A stretch of DNA of 64,000 nt, from positions 558,001-622,000 of the forward strand of contig NZ_ASXP01000003.1 in the NCBI RefSeq assembly GCF_000445445.1, given 5' to 3'. A program made the translations under genes and the position numbers. Every line of letters begins with the position of its first letter. Positions within the stretch are counted from its first letter, which is position 1. The stretch comes from Sporomusa ovata DSM 2662. Its GTDB lineage: Bacteria; Bacillota; Negativicutes; Sporomusales; Sporomusaceae. Shown here in pieces: positions 31,656 through 41,158 of the stretch. The notes beneath the pieces are model-generated. The model saw only the letters and a program-made list of their open reading frames with translations, searched no databases and was not told the origin of the DNA.

Positions 31656-33317
31656 TTACAAATCCATGATAATTGGTAAAATCATCGGCCTACGGCCGGT
31701 TTTGGCAAATAAATACTTAGACAAGGCTTCCCGAATGCCATTCTTCAGCGGGGCCCATTCGGTTACTGGTTGATTTTCAAAACGTTCCAACACATTTTTT
31801 ACTATAGTACGTGACTCATCAATGAGTCCTTCTGAGTCTCTGACATAGACAAAGCCCCGCGAAACAATATCAGGACCATCCAGAACGCAGCCGCGGCTTT
31901 TGTCAAGCGTAACCACAACAATCAATACACCATCCTGAGATAACTGCCGTCTGTCCCGGATAACAATATTGCCGACATCTCCGACACCCAAACCATCCAC
32001 AAAGATTTTGCCGGCAGTCACTTTACCAGCAAACCGTCCGGTATCAGCAGTAAACTCAAAAACATGCCCATTCTCGCCAATAAAAACGTTTTCCTTGGGT
32101 ATGCCTGTTTCTTGAGCCAGTTTACCATGTTGTCTAAGCATCCGGTGTTCTCCGTGAACGGGAATGAGGTATTTAGGGCTAACCAAATTCAAAATGAGCT
32201 TAAGTTCTTCCTGACTGGCATGTCCAGAAACATGAATACCAGAGGCTCGTTCATACACAACATGAACACCAGAGCGCATTAAGGCATCAATAGTACGGCC
32301 AACAGAACGTTCATTGCCTGGTATTGGGTTGGCTGCTATTAGCACAGTATCCCCGGGAGTTAGTTGCAGACTACGATGACTTTTGGAAGCCAACCGACTA
32401 AGCGCAGCCATAGGTTCACCCTGACTGCCAGTTGTTAAGATCAGCATTTGGTTATCCGGATAGCGGCTGATTTCATCAACGCCAATCAAGACTCCTTCCG
32501 GTATATCCATATAACCAAGCTCGTTAGCCTTATTGACCACCGTTACCATGCTCCGTCCCAGCAGCGCTACTTTACGCCCATAGTTACAAGCCGCATTAAT
32601 GGCCTGCTGCAGTCTGGATACATTAGACGCAAAGGTGGTTAAGATAATACGTCCCCTGGCGGTGCGAAAATGCTCATCAAGACTCACTGTTACCGTACGT
32701 TCCGACTTGGTATAGCCTGGCCGTTCGGCGTTGGTACTGTCTGAAAGCAGCACCAGTACTCCTTGATTGCCCAATTCGGCAAATTTATGGATATCAATCA
32801 TCTTGCCATCAACCGGGGTCTGATCAATTTTGAAGTCGCCGGTATGAACAACTGTCCCCACCGGCGTTTTTAAGTAAATCCCCAGCGCATCAGCAATCGA
32901 ATGGTTAACCCGGATAAAGCCAACCTCAAAGGCCCCCAGGGTAATAGAATCACCAGGAGCCACAGGAATTAGTTTAGTGGTTGATACATCATATTCTTTT
33001 AACCGTCCCTCCACCAAACCTAACGTAAGCCGTGAACCATACACAGGTACATCAATGTGACGCAGCAGATAGAACAATGAGCCAATATGATCCTCATGAC
33101 CATGGGTTAAAACAACCGCTCTGATTTTGTCTTTGTTTTCAATAATGTAAGAGATATCTGGTATGACTAAATCAATGCCCAGCATATCCTCCTCAGGAAA
33201 AGCCAGACCAGAGTCAAGAATAATTATGTCATCGCCATAGCGAAACACCGTCATATTCTTACCAATCTCACCAAGTCCCCCAAGTGGTATAATTAAAAGT
33301 TTATCATTCTTACTCAC
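31656..33317 (-). CDS. rnj: Ribonuclease J
   Basis: A 553-residue metallo-beta-lactamase/beta-CASP RNase with 5'-exo and endonuclease activity on mRNA and rRNA. The zinc motif is LTHGHEDHIGSLFYLL; the beta-CASP part has TTFASNVSRLQQAI and the HVSGHASQEELKLI motif. C-terminal RNase J domain: DGPDIVSRGFVYVRDSEG. GTG start after GGAGG. Single gene ending at a terminator. Confidence 0.95.
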   Translation of the reverse strand: MSKNDKLLIIPLGGLGEIGKNMTVFRYGDDIIILDSGLAFPEEDMLGIDLVIPDISYIIENKDKIRAVVLTHGHEDHIGSLFYLLRHIDVPVYGSRLTLGLVEGRLKEYDVSTTKLIPVAPGDSITLGAFEVGFIRVNHSIADALGIYLKTPVGTVVHTGDFKIDQTPVDGKMIDIHKFAELGNQGVLVLLSDSTNAERPGYTKSERTVTVSLDEHFRTARGRIILTTFASNVSRLQQAINAACNYGRKVALLGRSMVTVVNKANELGYMDIPEGVLIGVDEISRYPDNQMLILTTGSQGEPMAALSRLASKSHRSLQLTPGDTVLIAANPIPGNERSVGRTIDALMRSGVHVVYERASGIHVSGHASQEELKLILNLVSPKYLIPVHGEHRMLRQHGKLAQETGIPKENVFIGENGHVFEFTADTGRFAGKVTAGKIFVDGLGVGDVGNIVIRDRRQLSQDGVLIVVVTLDKSRGCVLDGPDIVSRGFVYVRDSEGLIDESRTIVKNVLERFENQPVTEWAPLKNGIREALSKYLFAKTGRRPMILPIIMDL

Positions 33318-33460
33318 TAGAACCTCCAGTTATATAATATTCACTAATTATTCACTCATCCGTCCAACTATCCTTAAACGTAACGCCGTCCCTAACTAGT
33401 GCTTTAATTATATACAACTGTCAAGTAATTTGCAAATTAGGAATTAAAGAAGCGCTATCG

Positions 33461-33546
33461 CGCCCTTGAGGATACGGCTCTAACCGCACACAGAGAGCGC
33501 AGAGGGGAGATGTATATCGAGACATTCCCTCTGCGTCTCTGCGGTT
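33461..33546. repeat. Interspersed palindromic repeat, copy C (inverted)
   Basis: Inverted relative to the copies at 1571 and 19637: CTTGAGGATACGGCTC tail first, then AACCGCACACAGAGAGCG ... CTCTGCGGTT. It is shorter than the others, with a small deletion in one arm. It lies in the gap 33318-33610, which has nothing else recognisable. Confidence 0.85.
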
Positions 33547-33610
33547 CAAAAAAACTTTATGTTTAAGAAAAGACTTGGCTTGTGCCAAATTCTTTAGAAC
33601 CGTTATCTTC

Positions 33611-35050
33611 TCACGCAAGTAAACCTTCTGTAAGAGAAGTCACCCGTAACTGGTTTCGCCCTGCTTTCTTAGCTTGATAAAGGGCCTGGTCTGCCGCAAT
33701 AACCAGTTTATCCTGTGTAAAGCTATCTGACGGTATACAAATCGCAATACCAAGACTTACCGTAACGATTTGACTGCTTACAGATGTTGCATTACGAATA
33801 CCTAGTTCTCTGACTCGAACTAAAATCTGTTTCCCCAGTTTCTCAGCATTTTGCTGATCTGTATTGGGCAAGATTATTGCAAACTCTTCCCCGCCATAAC
33901 GCGCCGCCAGATCTGTCGCCCGCGTGCAAAGTCCCTGCAAAACTCCGGCAATCCGTTTCAGACATTGATCGCCAACAACATGGCCATACGTATCATTATA
34001 ATGTTTAAACAAGTCAACATCCATCATAATTAATGCCAACGGCAGTTGTTCGCGGCTGGCTCGCTGCCATTCCCGCTCCAAACATTCATCAAAACAGCGG
34101 CGGTTGGCAATACCAGTCAACCCGTCTTGTATTGAAATCCGGTACAATTTTTCATTTAGCAAGCGTAACTCCTGTGTTCTTTCCTTTACTTTCAGTTCCA
34201 GGTCATCGTGCGCCTGACGCAATAATTTCTCAGCCATTTTACGCTCAGTAATGTCTTCCACGACACTATCAATCCAAAACAGTTCTCTTTTGGCATCAAA
34301 ATGTTTAATTGCGGTCACTGAACACCATATGACAGTTCCATCTTTTTTATTTAACATCATTTCTCGGTTTTTCACTGCTCCCTGCTGGTTAATTTCTTTA
34401 AGCAGCAGATTAAAACTTTCCTGGTCGGAAAAATAGGTTGCTGCAGACGTTTTTAACAATTCCTCTGCAGAAGGGAATCCGAGCATTCTCGCAAGGGCTG
34501 GATTCACATATTCCATGAAAGAGTTGTCACTTCCAGTCTTACGATATACACCAACATTAATATTTTCCACCAGCGAGCGATATTTTTCCTCGCTGTCGCG
34601 CAGTTCTGCTCCGCTGGCTTTTAGTTGGGCGACTATATTATTAAATGTCATGGCTAGCTGACCAAGCTCATCTCCGGTTGTAATTTTGATCATTGCATCC
34701 AGATCACCGGTGGCCAGGCGTTCAGTGACTGTTGCTATATCGATAATACGTTTTGTCATTCTACCAGCAATCATAATACTTATCAGCGAAGCAAATAAAG
34801 CAGCTAACATGCTCATGACGATTCCCGTCCGCTTAACGTGATTTACAATACTCTCGGCATGCTGAGCTGCATCCCCATTATGGTTCATAAGAACGCTTGT
34901 CAACGCTTTTTCGCCATTATAACCAATTATTGCAGTTGTTACTAACAAGGGAATCACCGTCATACCAACTAGGCAAATGCTGAGCTTTGCTCGCAAGCTC
35001 AGCTCAAGCCACAGGTTTACAACCTTATTCACTAGGGTTGCAACTAACAC
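33611..35050 (-). CDS. Membrane diguanylate cyclase (HAMP-PAS-GGDEF)
   Basis: A 479-residue protein. Two membrane segments lie near residues 22-45 and 75-95, followed by HAMP (GRMTKRIIDIATVTERLATGD), a PAS domain (YRSLVENINVGVYRK) with a PAC end, then a GGDEF domain. The active-site motif is GGEEF, and the inhibitory I-site RATD sits 5 residues before it, as in active feedback-regulated cyclases. It makes cyclic di-GMP in response to a membrane or PAS signal. GTG start after GGGGGGAG. Confidence 0.9.
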   Translation of the reverse strand: MLVATLVNKVVNLWLELSLRAKLSICLVGMTVIPLLVTTAIIGYNGEKALTSVLMNHNGDAAQHAESIVNHVKRTGIVMSMLAALFASLISIMIAGRMTKRIIDIATVTERLATGDLDAMIKITTGDELGQLAMTFNNIVAQLKASGAELRDSEEKYRSLVENINVGVYRKTGSDNSFMEYVNPALARMLGFPSAEELLKTSAATYFSDQESFNLLLKEINQQGAVKNREMMLNKKDGTVIWCSVTAIKHFDAKRELFWIDSVVEDITERKMAEKLLRQAHDDLELKVKERTQELRLLNEKLYRISIQDGLTGIANRRCFDECLEREWQRASREQLPLALIMMDVDLFKHYNDTYGHVVGDQCLKRIAGVLQGLCTRATDLAARYGGEEFAIILPNTDQQNAEKLGKQILVRVRELGIRNATSVSSQIVTVSLGIAICIPSDSFTQDKLVIAADQALYQAKKAGRNQLRVTSLTEGLLA

Positions 35051-35378
35051 CGGACTCCCCCCTCACTTTTACAAATATCGTAATATTCAGTTATTATTCA
35101 TTAAAAACTTATTAGGACCCATCTGTCTACTTTCCAATATAAGCCACCTCACGAAGAATACTTTGCTGGTCAGTATCTTATATATTAAGCTAATAAAATT
35201 CGACATTTTCTCGCAATATCCTTCATGTTTTTCGCATCTACAAAATATTACAGGCAAAATAAAATAGCCTCAAACCGATGTAAGTTCGATCCAAGGCTGG
35301 TTAATTTTCTTTACTTTTGCTATCTACTTAACAGCTGCAGTCCACAAGTGCGGACAAACCCTTTTATCTTAATAGGCA
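35051..35378. other. Intergenic region, no gene seen
   Basis: AT-rich gap of 328 bp between the cyclase start and the TRIC-type gene end. AGCCT ... AGGCT (about 35266-35300) followed by Ts may be a weak terminator. No RNA gene recognised. Confidence 0.4.
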
Positions 35379-36026
35379 TTAATTACCATGGTTTCGGTTT
35401 TCTGATACTATATCCTTAGAATCCAGGCCAAGAACGGGAAAGTTCCAGCCATATTTAATACAGCAAAGTCTAAGGCCTGTCGTAATACAAAAACAAAGAT
35501 ATAACGGTAGATTGCCAACATAATACGTTTGGGCATAATAGAAAACCATAGCTCCCACGATGGTAGTGATCGCATAGACCTCCTGGCGAAACACATAAGG
35601 AATTTCTTTGACAAACACATCCCGCATAACACTTCCGCCTATCCCGGTAATTACCGCCACTGTCGTAACAATAAATAAGGAATCCAGGTTATGCTCAATG
35701 GCAAGATTGGCGCTAGTAGCCGTGAAAGCGCCCAAACCAATGGCATCAAATATCTGAATGGTATATTTGAATCGATCCAGCCATCGATATGTAAAAAAAA
35801 CACCAATGGTAGCCATAGCGCTGATTATAAGAAAAGTAGGGTCCCGAAAAGTTAGCGGCGGAGTATTACCAATAATAACATCCCGCAATACCCCGCCGCC
35901 AATCGCTGTCGTTATCGCCAAAACCAACACACCAAAAACATCCAATTTCTTTTGAATTCCTGTTAACGCACCTGATACCGCAAAGGCTACGATCCCCATA
36001 ACCTCAAATACACTCCACGCTGTCAT
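35379..36026 (-). CDS. TRIC/YicG-type membrane channel
   Basis: A 215-residue protein with seven predicted helices, UPF0126/TRIC family. The duplicated glycine-rich motif is visible as TTAIGGGVLRDVIIGNTPP and again as TGIGGSVMRDVFVKEIP. Members form monovalent cation channels; physiological role in bacteria is unclear. Monocistronic. Confidence 0.85.
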   Translation of the reverse strand: MTAWSVFEVMGIVAFAVSGALTGIQKKLDVFGVLVLAITTAIGGGVLRDVIIGNTPPLTFRDPTFLIISAMATIGVFFTYRWLDRFKYTIQIFDAIGLGAFTATSANLAIEHNLDSLFIVTTVAVITGIGGSVMRDVFVKEIPYVFRQEVYAITTIVGAMVFYYAQTYYVGNLPLYLCFCITTGLRLCCIKYGWNFPVLGLDSKDIVSENRNHGN

Positions 36027-36192
36027 TTTTCGTCCTCTCCTGCGTCTGGTCTACTATTTTTTCTCTGCTAATTTTATCATAGATACGCTAAAAATACAGC
36101 AACTCAGCAAAAAAGAAACTTAAAAACAGGATACCCGTTTAGAGGTGGTGTTTTGGCCCTGATTGATCAGATTACTATAGTTCTTTAATAAC

Positions 36193-37110
36193 CTATAGAT
36201 CTGACGGCGTTATTGCAAGCTGTGCTGTCATATTCCATCGCAATCTATCATCCCAGCGTTCAGGCGCGACAGTGACGGTATACGTAATGTCACCGCGTTT
36301 TTTTTCTCCGTATGCTCTGATGGCTTTTACCTTGCCGGCTATCTCTAAGTCTGGTATACCGTCAAAGGTTAAGGATACCTGATCACCTTTTTTCACCTTA
36401 GCAATCGTGAGTTCTGTTAAGTCATCACTACGAATTTCCCACGCACTTTCATCGGCTATTCTTACCAAAACAGTACCAGCGGCAGCATGTTCTCCTACCT
36501 TGACATCCAGAAAGGCAACCGTGCCATTGATAACTGCTGTGAGTTCGGTCTTGTCAAGCAATCCTTCCGACTCAGCTAACCGCGCTTCCTGGGTCTCTAA
36601 TTCGGCCTGTGCCTGAGCCAAAGCAGCCCTGGTTCTATCAGCCGTTGTTTTTGCCTGATCATATTGTTGCCTGGAGACAGCCCCGGCCGCTTCCAAGCGC
36701 TTTTGCCGCTCGAATTCGCGTTCGGCATCAGCCAGATTAATTCTTGCCTGCTCCATAGCGGCCGCCGCGCGGCTAATGTCAGCTCTGGTACTGCCAACCC
36801 TGGCCTGATAATCTTGTCGTACCAGCCGGATAATCGGCTGTCCAGCCTTTACGATATCGCCTTCCTGTACCAGCACCTCGCCAATCGTTCCTTCTACCGG
36901 CATAACCATTTGTGCATAATGGACGGGGAAAACAATCCCCTCTGCCAAAACCCGGTTATCGGCTTTAACAGGCGCAAGATCTTTTTTCTCTCCCTGGCGT
37001 CCGTTAGTAAACCACCACCCGCCGGCACACAATATACCAACAATAAGCACTGTTAATAGCCAGTGACGTTTTAGCCACGCCCCCATTGTCCCTAACATTT
37101 CCGGTTTCAT
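36193..37110 (-). CDS. MacA/HlyD-type periplasmic adaptor
   Basis: A 305-residue membrane fusion protein. One N-terminal membrane helix (WLLTVLIVGILCAGGWWF) is followed by a biotinyl-lipoyl part (GTIGEVLVQEGDIVKAGQPI), a long alpha hairpin (ISRAAAAMEQARINLADAE...) and a beta-barrel. It joins an inner-membrane ABC pump to the outer envelope. The start at 37110 follows CGGAGAG; the longer reading from 37158 overlaps the permease. Last gene of a four-gene operon. Confidence 0.85.
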   Translation of the reverse strand: MKPEMLGTMGAWLKRHWLLTVLIVGILCAGGWWFTNGRQGEKKDLAPVKADNRVLAEGIVFPVHYAQMVMPVEGTIGEVLVQEGDIVKAGQPIIRLVRQDYQARVGSTRADISRAAAAMEQARINLADAEREFERQKRLEAAGAVSRQQYDQAKTTADRTRAALAQAQAELETQEARLAESEGLLDKTELTAVINGTVAFLDVKVGEHAAAGTVLVRIADESAWEIRSDDLTELTIAKVKKGDQVSLTFDGIPDLEIAGKVKAIRAYGEKKRGDITYTVTVAPERWDDRLRWNMTAQLAITPSDL

Positions 37111-37129
37111 TGCATCTCTCCGTTCTTCT

Positions 37130-39562
37130 TTATTCATAGCCAAGCACCTCACGCACACTTAGCTTAGCGGCCTTCCTGGCAGGGAGCAAACTGGCAGCTA
37201 CCGCCAGCAAGGCTGAAAGTACCAGCCAAATCCCTACTCCCAGAAAACTAAAGGAAAATTCCAGCGGACTCTGCAAAAACATTACCCCTACCTGATAACT
37301 AAGCAGTGCGGCTATCGGTAATGCCAACATGACTCCCAGCAGCCAGCTTAACACCCCAATACATAACGCCTCCACAACAAAAACCTTAGCAATAGCCATA
37401 CTGGAAGCCCCAATGGCCCGCATAATTCCAATCTCCCGTGTTCGTTCTAATACATTGATTCCCATTGTACCCATAAGTCCCAAAGCACCGACAAAAGCCA
37501 ATAGCACCGCCATAATCAACAAAAATACGATCAATATATCAAACTGGGACCGGATACGCTGTTTTTGCTCCCAGGTAATATCAACATTTTGAACACGAAG
37601 ATTATTCTTCTTTAAATGCTGCTCAATTTTTCTTCCCAAATCAATTTGTTCCTGGGGATTAGTGGACTGAGCAACAATCTGGACTGATCTGGCTCCTCCC
37701 GCCTCCTGAATAGCTCCGGTAAACCAGGGATAAGGCGCATACACAATCGGCCCGGTCAGTGTGCTTTTGGCAATCCCGACTACTGTAAACTTGAGCTTGC
37801 GGTTACCTATTTTAATGACTGCATTACTACCTACTGTAAGCTGTGGACTATCCTTCAGCGTTTCTGAATTTACAACCAGTGCGCTCTCATCTTCAGCCAA
37901 CAACCAGCGACCTTCAATAATCTTCGGCTGAATCATCTTGGTGTTTACCGGTGGTGCAAGAATAAATACATTCTTGCTGGCCTCATCCTCTGACTCCTTG
38001 CGTTCATTCCTGAGTATCCGTCCGGAAGTAAAGCCCCATGATTCTGCCGCCCTGACACCGGGAATTTGGAGAATTTCGTGTTCAATCCTGGTGGCCCGGT
38101 AGTTTTGTGTGAAACCAACAGAAATATCATAACGGAAATAATCAAGTGCATCATCCAATGTAGAATAAAGCGATGCCCGAATGGAAAAAACGGCCATAAA
38201 TACCGTTCCCGCCACTGTCAGAGTCAGCAAAGTCAGAGCCAGACGCCATTTCCTGCGAAAAGTGTTTCGTAAAGAAAGCAGGACAGGACGGGAGAGAAGG
38301 TTTATTCTTGCCAACAGCTTGTCTATCCATTTATCCAGGCGACTTTTACCTACTACACTCCCAATACCATGATCACTGACAGCTTCTCTGACAGTTACCC
38401 CGGTATTATGCCATATCGGCCATATGGCAGCAAGAACAGGCACCACAATCGCCGCTGTTGCCTCTAATAGCAGTACCTTGGGCGGCAGTTCCAAGCCGCC
38501 GGAGTTGAAGTTAAATACCTGGGCCATAAAACCAGTGACAGCACTTGCCGCCAAGGCCCCCAAAGGAGCGGCAACAATAAGAGCTAGTGCGCCATATACC
38601 CCCACCAGAAATAAATACATCCGCAATATCTGGTCACGCCTGGCTCCGATTGCCTTCATGATTCCTATCTGACGAACCTGCTGTGTCAGGATGGCCGATA
38701 CCGTATTAACTAACAAAAAAGTACCTAATAACAAGGACAGTACACCGAGAACTGTAAGCAGCATAATAAGGGCATTAATCACACTCTGCAGGGGATGTTC
38801 CCCGGGTTTATTCACCTGCAGCCAAAACACGGTTGTGTTGCCTTGTTCCAGCTTGCTCCAGGCCCGGCGCCCCACCGCCTCAATGGGTGCAGTTTCCTTG
38901 CCGCTAAGCACCCAGGGCTCCACAACAAAATTTACCTGATCAAGCTGCCGCTCCACATCCAGCTTCTCAAGCGTATCCATATTAATGTAGCCATAAGACC
39001 GGCCGCTGAAAAGACTTGGCAGCTGACTGGGATCATATACTACTCCGGTAATTTTCAGATTTCGTTTGTGTCCATCAGCGGTTTCTACCTGAATACTGCC
39101 CCCTTGCGCCACCCCAAGTTCAGAGAGCGAAGACCGCTCCAGCAATACATCCCCATCCCCGGGCGGCCAGGCACCAGTTTGGCTTTTTATGATATTAACT
39201 TTTTGCTCACTATAGTCTGGAATGGCCGTCAAATACATTTGCCGCCACTCGCCGGCGGCAGTACGTACCCGCAAATCAACATTACGACGGCCCTCGGCCT
39301 CTTTAACGCCGCGTAAACTGCGAACGCTGTCCACCAGTTCCTCATCAAACGGATCGGCATATAAGCTGGCGCTGGCCGGTGCAGCCGACTTCCAGCTTAG
39401 CGTTAGGTCCCTGTCAAACATGAGATAGGAGCTATAGACCATGCCAACGGCAAAAACCCCAACCGAAATAGACAACACAACCAGCAATGTCCTCAGCTTA
39501 TTCCCCCATAAATCGGCTAAAACTTTACGCCACCGCGGTGAAAGCAGCCTATATTTGAGCAT
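37130..39562 (-). CDS. FtsX/MacB-type ABC transporter permease (fused pair)
   Basis: An 810-residue permease with two FtsX-like units, so it may act as a homolog of two MacB-type permeases in one chain. The first has N-terminal KLRTLLVVLSISVGVFAVGM and QVRQIGIMKAIGARRDQIL; the second has RWRLALTLLTLTVAGTVFMA and RTREIGIMRAIGASSMAIA. Large extracytoplasmic domains lie between. The ATG at 39562 is preferred over GTG 39571. Confidence 0.87.
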   Translation of the reverse strand: MLKYRLLSPRWRKVLADLWGNKLRTLLVVLSISVGVFAVGMVYSSYLMFDRDLTLSWKSAAPASASLYADPFDEELVDSVRSLRGVKEAEGRRNVDLRVRTAAGEWRQMYLTAIPDYSEQKVNIIKSQTGAWPPGDGDVLLERSSLSELGVAQGGSIQVETADGHKRNLKITGVVYDPSQLPSLFSGRSYGYINMDTLEKLDVERQLDQVNFVVEPWVLSGKETAPIEAVGRRAWSKLEQGNTTVFWLQVNKPGEHPLQSVINALIMLLTVLGVLSLLLGTFLLVNTVSAILTQQVRQIGIMKAIGARRDQILRMYLFLVGVYGALALIVAAPLGALAASAVTGFMAQVFNFNSGGLELPPKVLLLEATAAIVVPVLAAIWPIWHNTGVTVREAVSDHGIGSVVGKSRLDKWIDKLLARINLLSRPVLLSLRNTFRRKWRLALTLLTLTVAGTVFMAVFSIRASLYSTLDDALDYFRYDISVGFTQNYRATRIEHEILQIPGVRAAESWGFTSGRILRNERKESEDEASKNVFILAPPVNTKMIQPKIIEGRWLLAEDESALVVNSETLKDSPQLTVGSNAVIKIGNRKLKFTVVGIAKSTLTGPIVYAPYPWFTGAIQEAGGARSVQIVAQSTNPQEQIDLGRKIEQHLKKNNLRVQNVDITWEQKQRIRSQFDILIVFLLIMAVLLAFVGALGLMGTMGINVLERTREIGIMRAIGASSMAIAKVFVVEALCIGVLSWLLGVMLALPIAALLSYQVGVMFLQSPLEFSFSFLGVGIWLVLSALLAVAASLLPARKAAKLSVREVLGYE

Positions 39563-40316
39563 AATTGCCACACTCCGCCGACTGGCTTGTCATAATCTGC
39601 CCGTCATATACAGTCACAATCCTGCCGCTCCGGCAGGCTAAATCATTGTCATGGGTTACCATTACTATGGTTTTCCCGCTAGCAGCCAGTTGTTTAAAAA
39701 GGTCAATAACGGTGGTGGCAGTACGACTATCAAGATTACCTGTCGGCTCATCGGCGACTAAGAGCGGCGGGTCATTCGCCAAAGACCGGGCAATCGCCAC
39801 CCGTTGCTGCTGTCCCCCGGACAAATTCGCCGGCAACTTATGCGCCTGTTCGCCAACACCTACCAAATCCAGCAACTCACGCGCCCGTTCTGGTCGTTTT
39901 GTCCGGTCATACATGTCACAAAAATCCATTGGCAGCATAACGTTTTCCAAAACCGTCAGCGTGGGGATCAGCTGAAAAAATTGGAAAACAACCCCTACCG
40001 TCCGGCCACGCCAGATGGCAATTTGATTTTCGGTTAACGTATGTACAGGCATCCCGGCCACCCATACTTCGCCGCCAGTCGGCCTGTCAATACCTGTAAT
40101 CATATTAATCAGCGTCGATTTGCCACTGCCGGATTTCCCCACGACAGCAACAAACTCACCTGCTGTCACCTGCAGGTTTATACCTTTTAACGCCTCAAAG
40201 TCGCCGGCTTCTGTACTATAGGTTTTTCGTACAGCTGCCAGCTCAACCGCGGCTGCGGTCACGCAGGGCTGGGGCAAATCGGTACTTACGAGTCCAGACA
40301 ACCATTTTGCTAGCAT
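39549..40316 (-). CDS. MacB/LolD-type ABC transporter ATPase
   Basis: A 255-residue ATPase. Walker A GKSGSGKSTLINMI, signature NLSGGQQQRVAIARSLA, Walker B LLVADEPTGNLDS and MVTHD H-loop. The family exports antibiotics, peptides or lipids with FtsX-type permeases. Start ATG 40316 (MLAKWL) after AAGGAGAAAATC; its end overlaps the permease start. Confidence 0.9.
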   Translation of the reverse strand: MLAKWLSGLVSTDLPQPCVTAAAVELAAVRKTYSTEAGDFEALKGINLQVTAGEFVAVVGKSGSGKSTLINMITGIDRPTGGEVWVAGMPVHTLTENQIAIWRGRTVGVVFQFFQLIPTLTVLENVMLPMDFCDMYDRTKRPERARELLDLVGVGEQAHKLPANLSGGQQQRVAIARSLANDPPLLVADEPTGNLDSRTATTVIDLFKQLAASGKTIVMVTHDNDLACRSGRIVTVYDGQIMTSQSAECGNYAQI

Positions 40317-40390
40317 GATTTTCTCCTTATTCTCCAAAATACTATCTCGAAAACCCAAGATTTATAGTTCCTCTGCTTGAACCAACTATT

Positions 40391-40984
40391 TCAGCCACGG
40401 ATAAGCAGCGAATCAACAAATGTCATCTCAAATTGCCTGGCCACACTCTCAGGCGATAAATTCTGGCTGATAATCAAATACGGCGTAGCTCCGTCCAAGG
40501 CCGCAAATAAAGCTGTTGCCTGACTTTTGGGCTGGTGTTTGCGAAACTTTCCCGCTTCCATCCCCCCGGTAAATAATCGCTCATAAAAAACAATCATTCT
40601 CTCACTATAGCTATTAATCAGCGGCCACATTGCCGGACAAGCTATAATTTTGGATAATGACAACAAAATAAATGTCATCTGCCGGGAATGACTTGACCAA
40701 TACTGCAGATACTCATGAATAAAATAGCATAAGCCTTCCACCGGACAAGTTATTGCTTCCGTTGTTTTGATCAGTTCCCATATAGGTTCAAAATAGCTCC
40801 CGTTAGCGGCAATAAGAATCTCATCTTTACTGCCAAAATGATAATATAACCCACCTTTCGTCAGACCAGCCTGTTCAGCGATCGACTGCATGGAAGCACC
40901 TTCATACCCTTTGGCTAAAAATTCACTAACTGCAGCTTCAATAATGTCTTCCATACGCTGTTCTTTAGGAGCCCTTTTCGTCAA
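40391..40984 (-). CDS. TetR-family regulator
   Basis: A 197-residue repressor. The N-terminal HTH is DIIEAAVSEFLAKGYEGASM followed by IAEQAGLTKGGLYYHFGSKD. It precedes the ABC exporter genes in the same direction and likely represses them and itself until a ligand binds the C-terminal domain. A palindrome lies just upstream. Confidence 0.9.
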   Translation of the reverse strand: MTKRAPKEQRMEDIIEAAVSEFLAKGYEGASMQSIAEQAGLTKGGLYYHFGSKDEILIAANGSYFEPIWELIKTTEAITCPVEGLCYFIHEYLQYWSSHSRQMTFILLSLSKIIACPAMWPLINSYSERMIVFYERLFTGGMEAGKFRKHQPKSQATALFAALDGATPYLIISQNLSPESVARQFEMTFVDSLLIRG

Positions 40985-41012
40985 TTGCTACATCTCCGTT
41001 CCTTTAAAAACC

Positions 41013-41023
41013 TACCGTCGGTA
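41013..41023. promoter_or_regulatory. Candidate TetR operator
   Basis: TACCGTCGGTA within AACCTACCGTCGGTATTTATT, 29 nt upstream of the tetR start. It resembles many TetR-type operators; binding by this regulator is inferred. Confidence 0.5.
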
Positions 41024-41107
41024 TTTATTGTAACGGCAGTTATTTATTTTGTCAATTACTACCACTTGTGTTAAGTGCATTTAAAAAAGCGCTATCGCGC
41101 TCAAAAT

Positions 41108-41139
41108 GGGGGTGCCTCAATTCATTTTGAGGCACCCCC
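41108..41139 (-). terminator. Terminator after the glutamate-synthase-like gene
   Basis: GGGGGTGCCTCAA / TTGAGGCACCCCC stem, followed on the minus strand by ATTTTGAG. Confidence 0.75.
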
Positions 41140-41158
41140 TGGTGACTGCATATGATTA

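Noticed and set aside
38795..39316. Plus-strand ORF of 173 codons
   Set aside because: Antisense to the FtsX-type permease.
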